A DNA stretch of 13,332 nt, taken from NCBI GenBank assembly GCA_934457235.1, contig CAKSHT010000058.1, positions 1-13,332 on the forward strand. Direction: 5' to 3'. Origin of the DNA: an uncultured Oscillospiraceae bacterium (GTDB lineage Bacteria > Bacillota > Clostridia > Oscillospirales > Ruminococcaceae). Positions 1 through 6,896 of this stretch are shown one piece after another. Each line of letters opens with the position of its first letter. The first letter of the stretch is position 1. A model generated the notes under the pieces. That model did not search any database. It saw only the letters and a list, made by a program, of their open reading frames with translations, and was not told the DNA's origin. Position numbers and translations under genes: made by a program.

Positions 1-115
1 CCCCGAAAAGCCCCAGCCCAAGCCCGCCGAGCCGTCCACACACACCTGGGTGGACGATATGAAGCAGGAGCTTGAGGACTACATAGAGGAACAGGGAATA
101 TACATCAGACAGTAA
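1..115 (+). CDS. C-terminal end of an unidentified protein (partial)
   Basis: Reading from base 2 gives 37 in-frame codons ending in TAA at 113-115; the start lies outside the window. The visible part opens with a proline/lysine/glutamate-rich stretch (PEKPQPKPAEPS), which looks like a flexible linker. It is followed by a short, acidic, probably helical tail (DDMKQELEDYIEEQG) ending in IYIRQ. The terminator at 119-144 follows at once, which supports a true gene end. I do not recognise the family, and no function can be given from this fragment. Confidence 0.6.
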   Translation, partial: PEKPQPKPAEPSTHTWVDDMKQELEDYIEEQGIYIRQ

Positions 116-118
116 CAA

Positions 119-149
119 AAATTCCGGGATACGTCCCGGAATTTGTTTT
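119..149. terminator. Bidirectional rho-independent terminator
   Basis: A perfect 11-bp stem (AAATTCCGGGA at 119-129, TCCCGGAATTT at 134-144) with a TACG loop is followed by GTTTT on the plus strand. On the minus strand it is followed by TTTTG. It lies between the stop codons of two convergent genes (115 and 151) and can serve both. Confidence 0.88.
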
Positions 150-150
150 A

Positions 151-948
151 TTATACGGCTATGTAACGTCCAAGCGTCATGACCGGCGCGACTTCAAGGA
201 TATAGTCCCGGTCGCGGCGCATTCCCTTTGTGCTGAGATGATCCGTGACGCAGCGCTCAGCGGTCGCCGGAGTGTTATTCTCGCGGCTGAGATGTCCGAG
301 GATTATCTTGGTTGCTCCGCTGTCTATCAGCCTTGCGGCGAAATCCGCGGCTGCGTTATTGGAAAGATGTCCCTTTTCTCCAGCTATCCTGCGCTTAAGG
401 TCAGCCGGATAATTAAGGTTCTTTGCCAGCATTCCGGGATCGTAATTGCTTTCAAGAAGAACAGCCTCGCAGCCCAGGAGGTTTTCCTCCACCTCTGCGG
501 TTATCTTTCCCAGGTCGGTGCACACAGCAAGCTTCTTTCCGCCGAAATTCACGGTATAGCCTACGCTCTCCGGAGTATCATGCGGCGTATGGAACGCCCG
601 CACCTCAAAATCTGCGCTCTGGTACGGCTCGTGAATCACGTCGTACAGCCGCACCTCTTCCGGGATAGTTTCCCGTACCGTGCTGCGCAGCTGCGCAATA
701 GTCCCCGGACTCGCGAACACTGGAATTTTCGTGTGCTTTGTAAGCTGCAAAAGTCCCTTTATATGGTCGATATGCTCATGCGTAATGAAAATCGCTTCTA
801 TCTGGTTCATGGAGGTTTCAATAAGCTCCAGGGAGCTTTTCATCGCGCGGAAGCTGCACCCCGCGTCGATAAGGATACCATGCCCGCGAGTGCCGATAAA
901 CGTCGAATTACCGCTGCTGGAACTGCATATCGGGAATATACGTGCCAT
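151..948 (-). CDS. walJ: WalJ/YycJ-family metallo-beta-lactamase-fold hydrolase
   Basis: A 265-residue MBL-fold protein, full length for the YycJ/WalJ group. The metal-binding motif T-H-E-H-I-D-H is at residues 56-62. Other conserved pieces are FHTPHDTPESVGY (119-131), CTDLG with Asp145, ESNYD (166-170), GHLSN (193-197) and GHLSREN (218-224). Family members are cytoplasmic metal-dependent hydrolases, some described as DNA exonucleases, linked in Bacillus and Staphylococcus to the WalRK cell-wall regulatory locus. Here the gene is not beside walRK but directly follows murA. The murA stop and this ATG share one base (TGATG at 950-946), so translation is probably coupled. No separate promoter is needed, and the terminator at 119-144 closes the operon. 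The family call is firm; the exact substrate is not known. Confidence 0.85.
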   Translation of the reverse strand: MARIFPICSSSSGNSTFIGTRGHGILIDAGCSFRAMKSSLELIETSMNQIEAIFITHEHIDHIKGLLQLTKHTKIPVFASPGTIAQLRSTVRETIPEEVRLYDVIHEPYQSADFEVRAFHTPHDTPESVGYTVNFGGKKLAVCTDLGKITAEVEENLLGCEAVLLESNYDPGMLAKNLNYPADLKRRIAGEKGHLSNNAAADFAARLIDSGATKIILGHLSRENNTPATAERCVTDHLSTKGMRRDRDYILEVAPVMTLGRYIAV

Positions 949-2246
949 CAGAGCGCCTTTTTCAGCGCCTTTTCCTCAGCTGTGGGGTCAGGCTCGTCCA
1001 CTTTCTGGATATCCGCGCCAAGACTGCGAAGCTTTATCTCCATATTCTCGTAGCCGCGCTCAACGTGGAAGATGTCATAGATCTCAGTAACGCCCTCTGC
1101 ACCGAGAGCCGCAACGATAAGCGCCGCGCCGGCACGCAGGTCAGTAGCCTTGACCGGAGCGCCTTTCAGTCTGTCAACGCCCTCGATGACCGCCACTCTG
1201 CCCTCTACGGAGATGTTCGCGCCCATTCTGCGCAGCTCGTCAACATAGCGAAAGCGATTGTCGAAAATACTCTCAGTCACCATGCTCGCGCCCTTTGCGC
1301 AGGTGAGAACCGCCGCCATCTGTGGCTGCATATCCGTCGGGAATCCGGGGTGCGGGTTGGTCTTTATGCTGGTTCCATAATACTCAGGACCGCCGATAAC
1401 ACGCACTGCGTCATCAAACTGCTCCACCTGGACGCCGATCTTTACGAGCTTCTGTGTGATAGGCTCAAGATGCTTCGGGATAACGTTTCTGATAAGGATA
1501 TTGCTGCGTGCCGCCGCTGCTATCGCCATGAACGTACCTGCCTCTATCTGGTCGGGGATCACGCTGTAGGTCGTGCCGTGGAGGTACTTCACGCCTCGTA
1601 TCTTGATAACGTCGGTTCCGGCGCCGAGGATATCAGCGCCCATGCTGTTAAGGCAGTTCGCAAGGTCAACGACATGCGGCTCCTTGGCGGCGTTCTCGAT
1701 GATGGTGAGTCCCTCCGCCTTAACGGCAGCCATGATAGCGTTGATAGTCGCGCCGACTGTGTTCTTGTCAAAGAAGATCTGTGTGCCGATAAGTCTGTCG
1801 GCTTTAAGGTTCACCATACCGCCGTCTATCTCGTACTCCGCACCCAGCGCAGAGAAGCACTTGAGATGCTGGTCGATGGGTCTGTCGCCGAGATTGCAGC
1901 CGCCGGGCATGGAAACATGCGCGCTGTGGAAACGTCCGAGCAGCGTGCCCAGGAAATATGTTGTGGCGCGCATGAGCTTTGCTTTCTCATACGGCACCGG
2001 GATATTCTGAAGTCCGCGGGTGTCGATCTCCACGGTGGTCTTGTTCAGCATGCGTATCTTCGCGCCCATTTCGGACATGATCTGTAATGTTATGCTGACA
2101 TCGCTTATGTTCGGTATATTTTCAATGATGCAAGGCTCATCGGAAAGAATAGTACACGGGAGTATGGCTGCGACTGCGTTCTTCGCGCCGCTTATGAATA
2201 CCTCTCCGCTCAGGGTCTTTCCGCCCTTGATAACGTATTTTTCCAA
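948..2246 (-). CDS. murA: UDP-N-acetylglucosamine 1-carboxyvinyltransferase (MurA)
   Basis: MurA transfers enolpyruvate from PEP to UDP-GlcNAc, the first committed step of peptidoglycan synthesis, in the cytoplasm. Starting at TTG 2246 gives 432 residues. SGAKNA places Lys22 and Asn23 at the same numbers as in the E. coli enzyme, and the catalytic cysteine is in PGGCNLGDRPID (Cys117, fosfomycin target). HPGFPTDMQPQ carries the conserved catalytic Asp. The TTG has a good Shine-Dalgarno, AAGGGGGAAG, 7 nt upstream. An in-frame ATG at 2282 would add 12 residues unlike the family and has no Shine-Dalgarno, only TATATATA-like sequence, so I reject it. The C-terminus has a short acidic/lysine extension (DEPDPTAEEKALKKAL). 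The gene is first in a two-gene operon with walJ. Confidence 0.95.
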   Translation of the reverse strand: MEKYVIKGGKTLSGEVFISGAKNAVAAILPCTILSDEPCIIENIPNISDVSITLQIMSEMGAKIRMLNKTTVEIDTRGLQNIPVPYEKAKLMRATTYFLGTLLGRFHSAHVSMPGGCNLGDRPIDQHLKCFSALGAEYEIDGGMVNLKADRLIGTQIFFDKNTVGATINAIMAAVKAEGLTIIENAAKEPHVVDLANCLNSMGADILGAGTDVIKIRGVKYLHGTTYSVIPDQIEAGTFMAIAAAARSNILIRNVIPKHLEPITQKLVKIGVQVEQFDDAVRVIGGPEYYGTSIKTNPHPGFPTDMQPQMAAVLTCAKGASMVTESIFDNRFRYVDELRRMGANISVEGRVAVIEGVDRLKGAPVKATDLRAGAALIVAALGAEGVTEIYDIFHVERGYENMEIKLRSLGADIQKVDEPDPTAEEKALKKAL

Positions 2247-2366
2247 AACTGCACTTCCCCCTTGTTCTCCGAATGAGAACATGTTTATATATATTACAGC
2301 GTAAGCCGGATATATCTTATGTATGTGAAAAGGGCATAGTTATCCCTCAACGATTTACACCATTAC

Positions 2367-2372
2367 ATTATA
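2367..2372 (-). promoter_or_regulatory. Probable -10 of the murA-walJ promoter
   Basis: TATAAT on the minus strand (2372 to 2367), about 120 nt before the murA TTG start. The matching -35 is poor (a T-rich stretch), so only the -10 is well supported. The 12-mer TATAATGTAATG that begins here recurs at the nfnA promoter. Confidence 0.5.
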
Positions 2373-2648
2373 ACACATAATCCATAAAAAAGAAAGTACA
2401 ATTTGCAAAAAAACAAGCCAGCCAATTCATTTTGGCAGATTGAACAAAAATAAAAGCACTGATTTAATATTTTTATGAAATAACATCCGCCCGTGCTTTC
2501 AATTATTATTGACTGGACATACCGCCGCTAATCAAGGAAAAGAATATACTCCGCGAATTACCGCGTTATGAAAAATATACAGAAGTTATTTCAGAAACAC
2601 TGTCGCATTTGTCAGTTTTTTGGGGTATGATTTGTGTAATTTTACATC
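2373..2648. other. AT-rich intergenic spacer without a recognisable gene
   Basis: This stretch between the divergent murA and secreted-protein promoters holds no convincing open frame. I see only weak dyads: GCCAA/TTGGC at 2421-2436, and AAAGCAC (2453-2459) with GTGCTTT (2493-2499) across a 33-nt gap. A 20-codon ATG frame at 2568 has no ribosome binding site. Nothing here supports a named RNA. Confidence 0.5.
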
Positions 2649-2677
2649 TTGTATTATTTTCCTTGCTGTATTATAAT
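2649..2677 (+). promoter_or_regulatory. Sigma-A promoter of the secreted-protein gene
   Basis: TTGTAT (2649-2654), a 17-nt spacer, then TATAAT (2672-2677). Transcription would start near 2684, giving a leader of about 80 nt. The leader holds GGGCGCCC (2692-2699) and a small CAGAC/GTCTG hairpin (2726-2742) just before the Shine-Dalgarno. Confidence 0.65.
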
Positions 2678-2763
2678 TATATTGTACATTTGGGCGCCCG
2701 CTTCCACGCGGAATCGCTCAACAGACAGACTTAATCAGTCTGAATTTGAGGAGGAATTTTATC

Positions 2764-3495
2764 ATGAAAATCAGAAACATCGTTTCCGCAGCAGCTGCAT
2801 GCGCTGTTGCAGCCGCAGCATTCGTAATGCCGGCTTCCGCTGAGGACAGCTATGTTGCAGGTATCACCTGGCAGTCTTCCAGCTACATGTTCCGTAACAC
2901 CATCTCCCAGTCCAAGCTTCTTTACTGGGACAACGACCTTGGCGAGGCTGCTGAGCTTGCCGGCGCTTCCTTCACTGACGCACAGATCACCGGCGACGGC
3001 GAGTACACCGTAACACTGGACGGCGTTCAGGACGGCGGCTGGAACATGCTGAAGCTTGAGTCCAACATCGACCTCGACGCTACACCTGATGTAAAGTTCG
3101 AGATCACTTCCATTGAGCTGAACGGCGCTGCTGTTGACTTCGACAAGGACGTTGCAGTTATGAGCGCTGACGCTGCTACAAAGAGCGACGACTATTCCGA
3201 CTGGGATTTCGACATCAAGAACACCGCAAGAATACAGCTCATCAATGTATATGACAACATCGCCGCTATCCCGAACGACTCCTACGAGTCCATCAAGGTT
3301 ACATTCAACGTAACCGGTCTTGGCGGCGGCGCAGCTGCTGACGATACCGCTTCTGACGCTACAGAAACTGGTTCCGATGCTGTTGCAGCTCCCGACAAGG
3401 GCTCTCCTGATACCGGCGTTGAGGGTGTTGCTGCTGTTGCAGGTCTCGCTGTGATTGCTGCTGGCGCTGTTGCTATCTCCAGAAAGAGAAAGTAA
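2764..3495 (+). CDS. Secreted protein with SPDTG sorting-type tail, function unknown
   Basis: A 243-residue protein. I chose ATG 2764 because GAGGAGG (2748-2754) lies 9 nt upstream; an in-frame TTG at 2746 overlaps that site. Residues 1-26 are a clear signal peptide (MKIRN, an alanine-rich core, then PASA) with likely cleavage before Glu27. Residues 27-190 are acidic and rich in beta-type sequence (GEYTVTLDGV, VKFEITSIELNG, SIKVTFNVTGL), like the jelly-roll carbohydrate-binding or adhesin modules of ruminococcal surface proteins; that is inference. Residues 192-211 are a G/A/D/T-rich linker. The tail is SPDTG (214-218), a hydrophobic alanine/valine helix and RKRK, the architecture of a sortase signal with SPDTG in place of LPXTG. 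The gene is monocistronic with its own promoter and terminator. The strong ribosome binding site suggests high expression. Confidence 0.8.
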   Translation: MKIRNIVSAAAACAVAAAAFVMPASAEDSYVAGITWQSSSYMFRNTISQSKLLYWDNDLGEAAELAGASFTDAQITGDGEYTVTLDGVQDGGWNMLKLESNIDLDATPDVKFEITSIELNGAAVDFDKDVAVMSADAATKSDDYSDWDFDIKNTARIQLINVYDNIAAIPNDSYESIKVTFNVTGLGGGAAADDTASDATETGSDAVAAPDKGSPDTGVEGVAAVAGLAVIAAGAVAISRKRK

Positions 3496-3513
3496 TTCCT
3501 CCCACAAACAACA

Positions 3514-3548
3514 AAAAGGGCTGTTTTAATGGCAGCCCTTTTCTTTTT
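3514..3548 (+). terminator. Rho-independent terminator of the secreted-protein gene
   Basis: A perfect 10-bp stem AAAAGGGCTG (3514-3523) / CAGCCCTTTT (3533-3542) with a 9-nt loop, followed by CTTTTTT, 19 nt after the stop codon. Confidence 0.92.
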
Positions 3549-3593
3549 TCGCAAAATCAAAACTTGCAAGCAAAGCAGACTTTTGAAATCAGT

Positions 3594-3622
3594 TTTTCGT
3601 CCCGGTAGAACCGGGGCGAAAA
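3594..3622. terminator. Strong hairpin downstream of spoIIID, possible terminator
   Basis: A 13-bp stem, TTTTCGTCCCGGT (3594-3606) with ACCGGGGCGAAAA (3610-3622), has a single G-T wobble and an AGA loop. It lies 84 nt beyond the spoIIID stop on the minus strand and is the only strong hairpin there. Neither side has a good U-tract beyond the AAAA/TTTT ends of the stem itself. It may instead be a transcript-stabilising structure. Confidence 0.45.
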
Positions 3623-3705
3623 CACTTCTATACAAACCGCGCATTCATTGTCAGAAACGTCACTTTTGTAAGACAAAGGCGACGCTTCGTTTTTTGACGC
3701 TCTTT

Positions 3706-4008
3706 TTATGTACGACGCTTCATTCGCCGGCGGGACAGCTCGGCGTATTTCTCCTTTGTCGCCTGTCCTCCGCGCAGGTGCCGCTCCTGCTTGTTTTTGT
3801 CCAGCACGGATTTCACCTCGTCGTGCAGCAGCTTGTTCACCTGCTCCAGCCGTACCGTTATGTCCTGGTGCACCGTGCTTTTGCTTATCCCGAAATGTTT
3901 CGCCGCCGAGCGGACTGTCGCATTGTTTTCAACTATATAATGTCCGAGTGTGACACATCTTTCCTGATTTGTTTCCCCTTTTGTATCTTTCTTCAATTCA
4001 ATTCGCAC
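3706..4008 (-). CDS. spoIIID: Sporulation transcriptional regulator SpoIIID
   Basis: A small DNA-binding protein of 100 residues from the upstream GTG (the family is usually 80-95). In sporulating Firmicutes it acts in the mother cell, switching sigma-E genes on or off and preparing for sigma-K. Family landmarks are ERCVTLGHYIVENNATVR (16-33), the helix-turn-helix VRSAAKHFGISKSTVHQDI (32-50), and the signature NKQERHLRGGQATKEKY (72-88), followed by a basic tail. The start is unclear. GTG 4008 gives about ten residues more than B. subtilis SpoIIID and has no proper Shine-Dalgarno; TTG 3996 is the alternative, with GGGGG about 11 nt upstream. A strong AAGGAG at 4040-4035 is too far away for either. 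A sigma-E-like promoter lies upstream. The gene stands alone here. Confidence 0.9.
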   Translation of the reverse strand: MRIELKKDTKGETNQERCVTLGHYIVENNATVRSAAKHFGISKSTVHQDITVRLEQVNKLLHDEVKSVLDKNKQERHLRGGQATKEKYAELSRRRMKRRT

Positions 4009-4076
4009 CCCCGTCGTATGATGTGGTTTTCACTCTCCTTAAGTCCGCAGCGTGTCTGTGGACGTTTCTTTTTCAC

Positions 4077-4106
4077 ATTTTATGAGAAAAGACGGGGATA
4101 TATTAC
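4077..4106 (-). promoter_or_regulatory. Sigma-E-like promoter of spoIIID
   Basis: On the minus strand GTAATATA (4106-4099), a 14-nt spacer and CATAAAAT (4084-4077) match the Bacillus sigma-E pattern (about GTMATATT, 13-15 nt, CATACANT). Transcription would start near 4070, about 60 nt before the GTG. In B. subtilis spoIIID is a sigma-E gene, which agrees. No sigma-A promoter was seen in the same interval. Confidence 0.6.
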
Positions 4107-4156
4107 TTGTAATGCCGCATTGGACAGCCATTCGCGCCGTTTTTTCAAATTAATCT

Positions 4157-4332
4157 AAGGCAACACCGCACAAAGACCATTTATTGGATTTTGCACGTGT
4201 CTTGCTTGCATATTTTCCGTCATCTTGCACAATTCGTCCTAGCAAGGCTACAGCCTTGCGTCGTCCTCTTTGTACAATCTGACGAAAAATCTGACTGCGC
4301 AATACACGCACAATCTTTGTGCAGTATTGCCC
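4157..4332 (-). mobile_element. 176-bp foldback element (MITE-like), copy 1
   Basis: This block is the reverse complement of 10281-10456, with only six substitutions over 176 bp and no gaps. Its ends are imperfect terminal inverted repeats built on GGCAAYACYGCACAAAGA. The middle holds a GCAAGGC/GCCTTGC hairpin (around 4243-4260), and the two arms are partly complementary along their length, so the whole element can fold back on itself. It has no coding capacity. It lies between the divergent spoIIID and cysK promoters, ending 21 bp before the cysK -35. The flanks (TAATCT, TAAAAA) show no clear target duplication. I infer a non-autonomous transposable element; a repeated structured RNA is the alternative. 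Confidence 0.75.
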
Positions 4333-4353
4333 TAAAAAAATTTCAAAAACCCC

Positions 4354-4382
4354 TTGACATATACGAAAAAATATGATAAAAT
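4354..4382 (+). promoter_or_regulatory. cysK promoter
   Basis: A perfect -35 TTGACA (4354-4359), a 17-nt spacer, and TAAAAT (4377-4382). The start of transcription should be about 4389, giving a leader of about 85 nt. Confidence 0.82.
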
Positions 4383-4411
4383 CATACCAAGCTGATAGGT
4401 GATGTTGGTAT
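4372..4411 (+). promoter_or_regulatory. Candidate operator dyads at the cysK promoter
   Basis: Two inverted repeats overlap the -10 and start point. TATGAT-AAA-ATCATA (4372-4386) is perfect and spans the -10; ATACCA (4384-4389) and TGGTAT (4406-4411) are separated by 16 nt. A third pair, GGTGAT (4398-4403) with ATCACC (4421-4426), could form a hairpin in the leader RNA. In Firmicutes cysK is often repressed by the Rrf2-family regulator CymR; these sites suit a repressor but do not match the CymR consensus closely enough to name it. Confidence 0.45.
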
Positions 4412-4473
4412 TGATAAAAAATCACCCGACACGCGCTATCTTGAATTACGGAAAATCGAAAAGGAGAACTACC

Positions 4474-5403
4474 ATGAAAGTTTATCAGACAATTACGGAC
4501 ACCATCGGACACACCCCTCTTCTTGAAGTAACCAAGCTTGAAGCCGAGGAGCAGGCAGTTGCAAAAGTATTCGCAAAGCTGGAGCTTTTTAATCCGGCAG
4601 GAAGCGTAAAGGACAGAGTTGCAGCCGCAATGATCGACGACGCTGAGAAGCGCGGCATGCTCAAGCCCGACAGCGTTATCATTGAGCCGACCAGCGGCAA
4701 CACCGGTATCGGACTTGCAGCCGTTGCAGCCGCAAGAAACTACCGAATAATCATCGTAATGCCTGAAACCATGAGCATCGAGCGCCGCAACCTGATGAAG
4801 GCTTACGGTGCTGAGCTTGTCCTCACTGACGGCGCAAAGGGCATGAAGGGCGCGATCGCAAAGGCTGAGGAGCTTGCAAAGGAGATCCCCGGCGGCTTCA
4901 TTCCGTCCCAGTTCACAAACCCTGCTAACCCCGCTATCCATAACGCTACCACAGGTCCCGAAATCTGGGAAGATACAGATGGCAAGGTAGACATCTTCGT
5001 TGCAGGCGTAGGCACCGGCGGAACCATCAGCGGCGTTGGTAAGTACCTCAAGAGCAAGAACCCGAACGTAAAGGTAGTCGCTGTTGAGCCTAAGACCTCC
5101 CCGGTACTTTCCGAGGGCAAGGCTGGTCCCCACAAGATCCAGGGTATCGGCGCAGGCTTCGTTCCCGAAACTCTCGACACCAAGATCTACGACGAGATAA
5201 TCCCCGTTGAGAACGAGGACGCATTCGCAACCGGCAGAAGAATCGCACGTACGCAGGGCGTTCTGGTCGGAATCTCCTCCGGTGCCGCTATGTGGGCTGC
5301 TCTCCAGCTTGCCAAGCGTCCCGAAAACAAGGGTAAGAACATCGTAGTTCTGCTCCCTGACACAGGAGAGAGATACCTCTCCACAGCAATGTTTGCTGAA
5401 TAA
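4474..5403 (+). CDS. cysK: Cysteine synthase A (O-acetylserine sulfhydrylase)
   Basis: This PLP enzyme makes cysteine from O-acetylserine and sulfide in the cytoplasm. ATG 4474 follows AAGGAG (4461-4466) at 7-nt spacing and gives 309 residues, the normal CysK length; the open frame upstream of it is leader. The PLP lysine is Lys46 in [21 protein letters not shown] (about 70-81) is the substrate-binding loop, [10 protein letters not shown] holds the PLP phosphate, and [17 protein letters not shown] near the end carries the conserved serine that contacts the pyridine nitrogen. [10 protein letters not shown] is the typical CysK C-terminus. It has its own promoter and terminator, and no cysE is beside it. 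The call is firm; cystathionine beta-synthase-like relatives are usually longer. Confidence 0.95.
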   Translation: MKVYQTITDTIGHTPLLEVTKLEAEEQAVAKVFAKLELFNPAGSVKDRVAAAMIDDAEKRGMLKPDSVIIEPTSGNTGIGLAAVAAARNYRIIIVMPETMSIERRNLMKAYGAELVLTDGAKGMKGAIAKAEELAKEIPGGFIPSQFTNPANPAIHNATTGPEIWEDTDGKVDIFVAGVGTGGTISGVGKYLKSKNPNVKVVAVEPKTSPVLSEGKAGPHKIQGIGAGFVPETLDTKIYDEIIPVENEDAFATGRRIARTQGVLVGISSGAAMWAALQLAKRPENKGKNIVVLLPDTGERYLSTAMFAE

Positions 5404-5416
5404 TATCACAAAATAC

Positions 5417-5449
5417 AAAGGGACTGTAAATCAGCCCCTTTTATTTGTT
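5417..5449 (+). terminator. Rho-independent terminator of cysK
   Basis: Stem AAAGGGACTG (5417-5426) / CAGCCCCTTT (5432-5441) with one internal mismatch and a TAAAT loop, followed by TTATTTGTTT, 13 nt after the cysK stop. Confidence 0.85.
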
Positions 5450-5454
5450 TGCAC

Positions 5455-5486
5455 GAAACAAAACGGACACCCTTCCGGGTGCCCGT
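5455..5486 (-). terminator. Rho-independent terminator of nfnAB
   Basis: Read on the minus strand, ACGGGCACCC and GGGTGTCCGT form a 10-bp stem with one G-T pair and a GGAA tetraloop (plus-strand 5463-5486), followed by TTTGTTTCG. It starts 20 nt after the nfnB stop and is back-to-back with the cysK terminator. Confidence 0.85.
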
Positions 5487-5506
5487 AATTTTATAATCCA
5501 GTTCAA

Positions 5507-6895
5507 TCAGGACTTGGACTTGATGTACTCATCCATAGCCTTTGCAGCAGTCTTACCTGCGCCCATTGCCAGGATAACTGTAGCCGCACCGGTAACTGCG
5601 TCACCGCCTGCAAATACGCCCTCGCGGGAAGTCTGACCGTTCTCGTCTGCGATAAAGCAGCCGTGCTTGTTGGTATCCAGACCCTTTGTGGTGTTTCTGA
5701 TAAGCGGGTTCGGGGAAGTGCCGATGGACATTACAACACAGTCAACATCAAGAACGAACTCACTGTTCGGCTTCTCAACAGGTCTGCGACGGCCGGAAGC
5801 GTCAGGCTCGCCAAGCTCCATCTCAACGCACTTCATGCCGGTAACGAACTTGTGCTCATTGCCGAGAATCTCAACGGGATTATTGAGGGTCTTGAAGATG
5901 ATACCCTCCTCCATTGCATGCTCAACTTCTTCCTTACGTGCGGGCATTTCGTCCAGACCACGGCGGTATACTATGTATACGTTCTCCGCACCAAGGCGCT
6001 TAGCGCAGCGTGCTGCGTCCATTGCAACGTTACCGCCGCCGACTACTGCAACGCTGGTATTCTTCTTGATAGGAGTGTCGCTCTCTGGCTTGTATGCCTT
6101 CATAAGGTTAACTCTGGTGAGGAACTCGTTAGCGGAGTAAACGCCCTTGAAGTTCTCGCCGGGGATATTCATGAATCTCGGCAGACCTGCGCCAGAACCG
6201 ATGAATATTGCCTCAAATCCCTGTTCAAACAGCTCGTCAACTTCAATGGTACGGCCAACAACTACATTGGTGTTTACCTTAACGCCCATAGCGATAAGGT
6301 TATCGACTTCGTGCTGTACGATGGACTTCGGAAGTCTGAACTCAGGAATACCGTAAACCAGTACGCCGCCTGCAAGGTGGAGTGCCTCGAATACAGTTAC
6401 ATCATAACCAAGCTTAGCAAGGTCGCCTGCGCATGTAAGGCCGGAAGGACCTGCGCCGATGATGGCAACCTTGTGGCCGTTCGGAGCCGGAACTGCGGGA
6501 GCTTCAGTAGCATGTGCATTGTGCCAGTCTGCTACAAATCTCTCCAGACGGCCGATAGCTACCGGCTCACCCTTGATGCCACGTACACACTTGCTCTCGC
6601 ACTGTGTTTCCTGGGGACATACACGTCCGCAGACAGCCGGCAGGGAGCTGGACTGGTGAATCACCTGATAAGCGCCCTCAAAATCGCGCTCCTTGATCTT
6701 TGCGATGAATTCCGGAATGTTGATGGAAACCGGGCAGCCGCTCTGGCAGGGCTTCTTGGGGCAGTGCAGGCAGCGGTTAGCCTCGTCAACCGCCTGCTCC
6801 TCGGTGTAACCAAGGGCTACCTCCTTGAAGTTCTTGTTACGGACGTTCGGGTCCTGAACCGGCATTTCATTCTTTTTAAGACTCATGTTCGGCAT
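5507..6895 (-). CDS. nfnB: NfnB, large subunit of NADH-dependent ferredoxin:NADP+ oxidoreductase
   Basis: A 462-residue flavoprotein of the glutamate-synthase small-subunit (GltD/GltA-like) family. With NfnA it forms the soluble bifurcating transhydrogenase that couples NADPH to NADH and ferredoxin. The N-terminal iron-sulfur domain has C42, C45, C50, C54 and C89, C93, C99, C103; Glu96 lies in PQETQC, where NfnB enzymes are reported to use a glutamate as a cluster ligand. FAD binds at IIGAGPSG (145-152), NADPH at VAVVGGGNVAMDAARCAKRLG, and GGDAVTGAATVILAMGAGKTAA closes the FAD site. The N-terminus MPNMSLKKNEMPVQDPNVR is typical of NfnB. AAGGAGG lies inside the last codons of nfnA, 9 nt before the ATG. 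Without the partner gene it would be annotated as a glutamate synthase small subunit; the adjacent nfnA decides for NfnB. Confidence 0.9.
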   Translation of the reverse strand: MPNMSLKKNEMPVQDPNVRNKNFKEVALGYTEEQAVDEANRCLHCPKKPCQSGCPVSINIPEFIAKIKERDFEGAYQVIHQSSSLPAVCGRVCPQETQCESKCVRGIKGEPVAIGRLERFVADWHNAHATEAPAVPAPNGHKVAIIGAGPSGLTCAGDLAKLGYDVTVFEALHLAGGVLVYGIPEFRLPKSIVQHEVDNLIAMGVKVNTNVVVGRTIEVDELFEQGFEAIFIGSGAGLPRFMNIPGENFKGVYSANEFLTRVNLMKAYKPESDTPIKKNTSVAVVGGGNVAMDAARCAKRLGAENVYIVYRRGLDEMPARKEEVEHAMEEGIIFKTLNNPVEILGNEHKFVTGMKCVEMELGEPDASGRRRPVEKPNSEFVLDVDCVVMSIGTSPNPLIRNTTKGLDTNKHGCFIADENGQTSREGVFAGGDAVTGAATVILAMGAGKTAAKAMDEYIKSKS

Positions 6896-6896
6896 T

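Noticed and set aside
942..2087. Long plus-strand open frame opposite murA
   Set aside because: It is an antisense shadow of murA, with no ribosome binding site and low-complexity, non-family protein sequence.
2421..2436. GCCAA/TTGGC hairpin as a terminator
   Set aside because: The stem is only 5 bp of low stability and no upstream gene on either strand would need it.
2568..2630. 20-codon plus-strand frame in the murA upstream spacer
   Set aside because: No Shine-Dalgarno, no promoter placed for it and no recognisable peptide.
4384..4473. T-box or SAM riboswitch before cysK
   Set aside because: The leader is only about 85 nt and has neither a T-box sequence nor SAM-aptamer stems; the dyads are better read as operator sites.
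4150..5418. Long minus-strand open frame opposite cysK
   Set aside because: It runs through the mobile element and against a clear cysK; the predicted protein is cysteine-rich nonsense typical of antisense frames.
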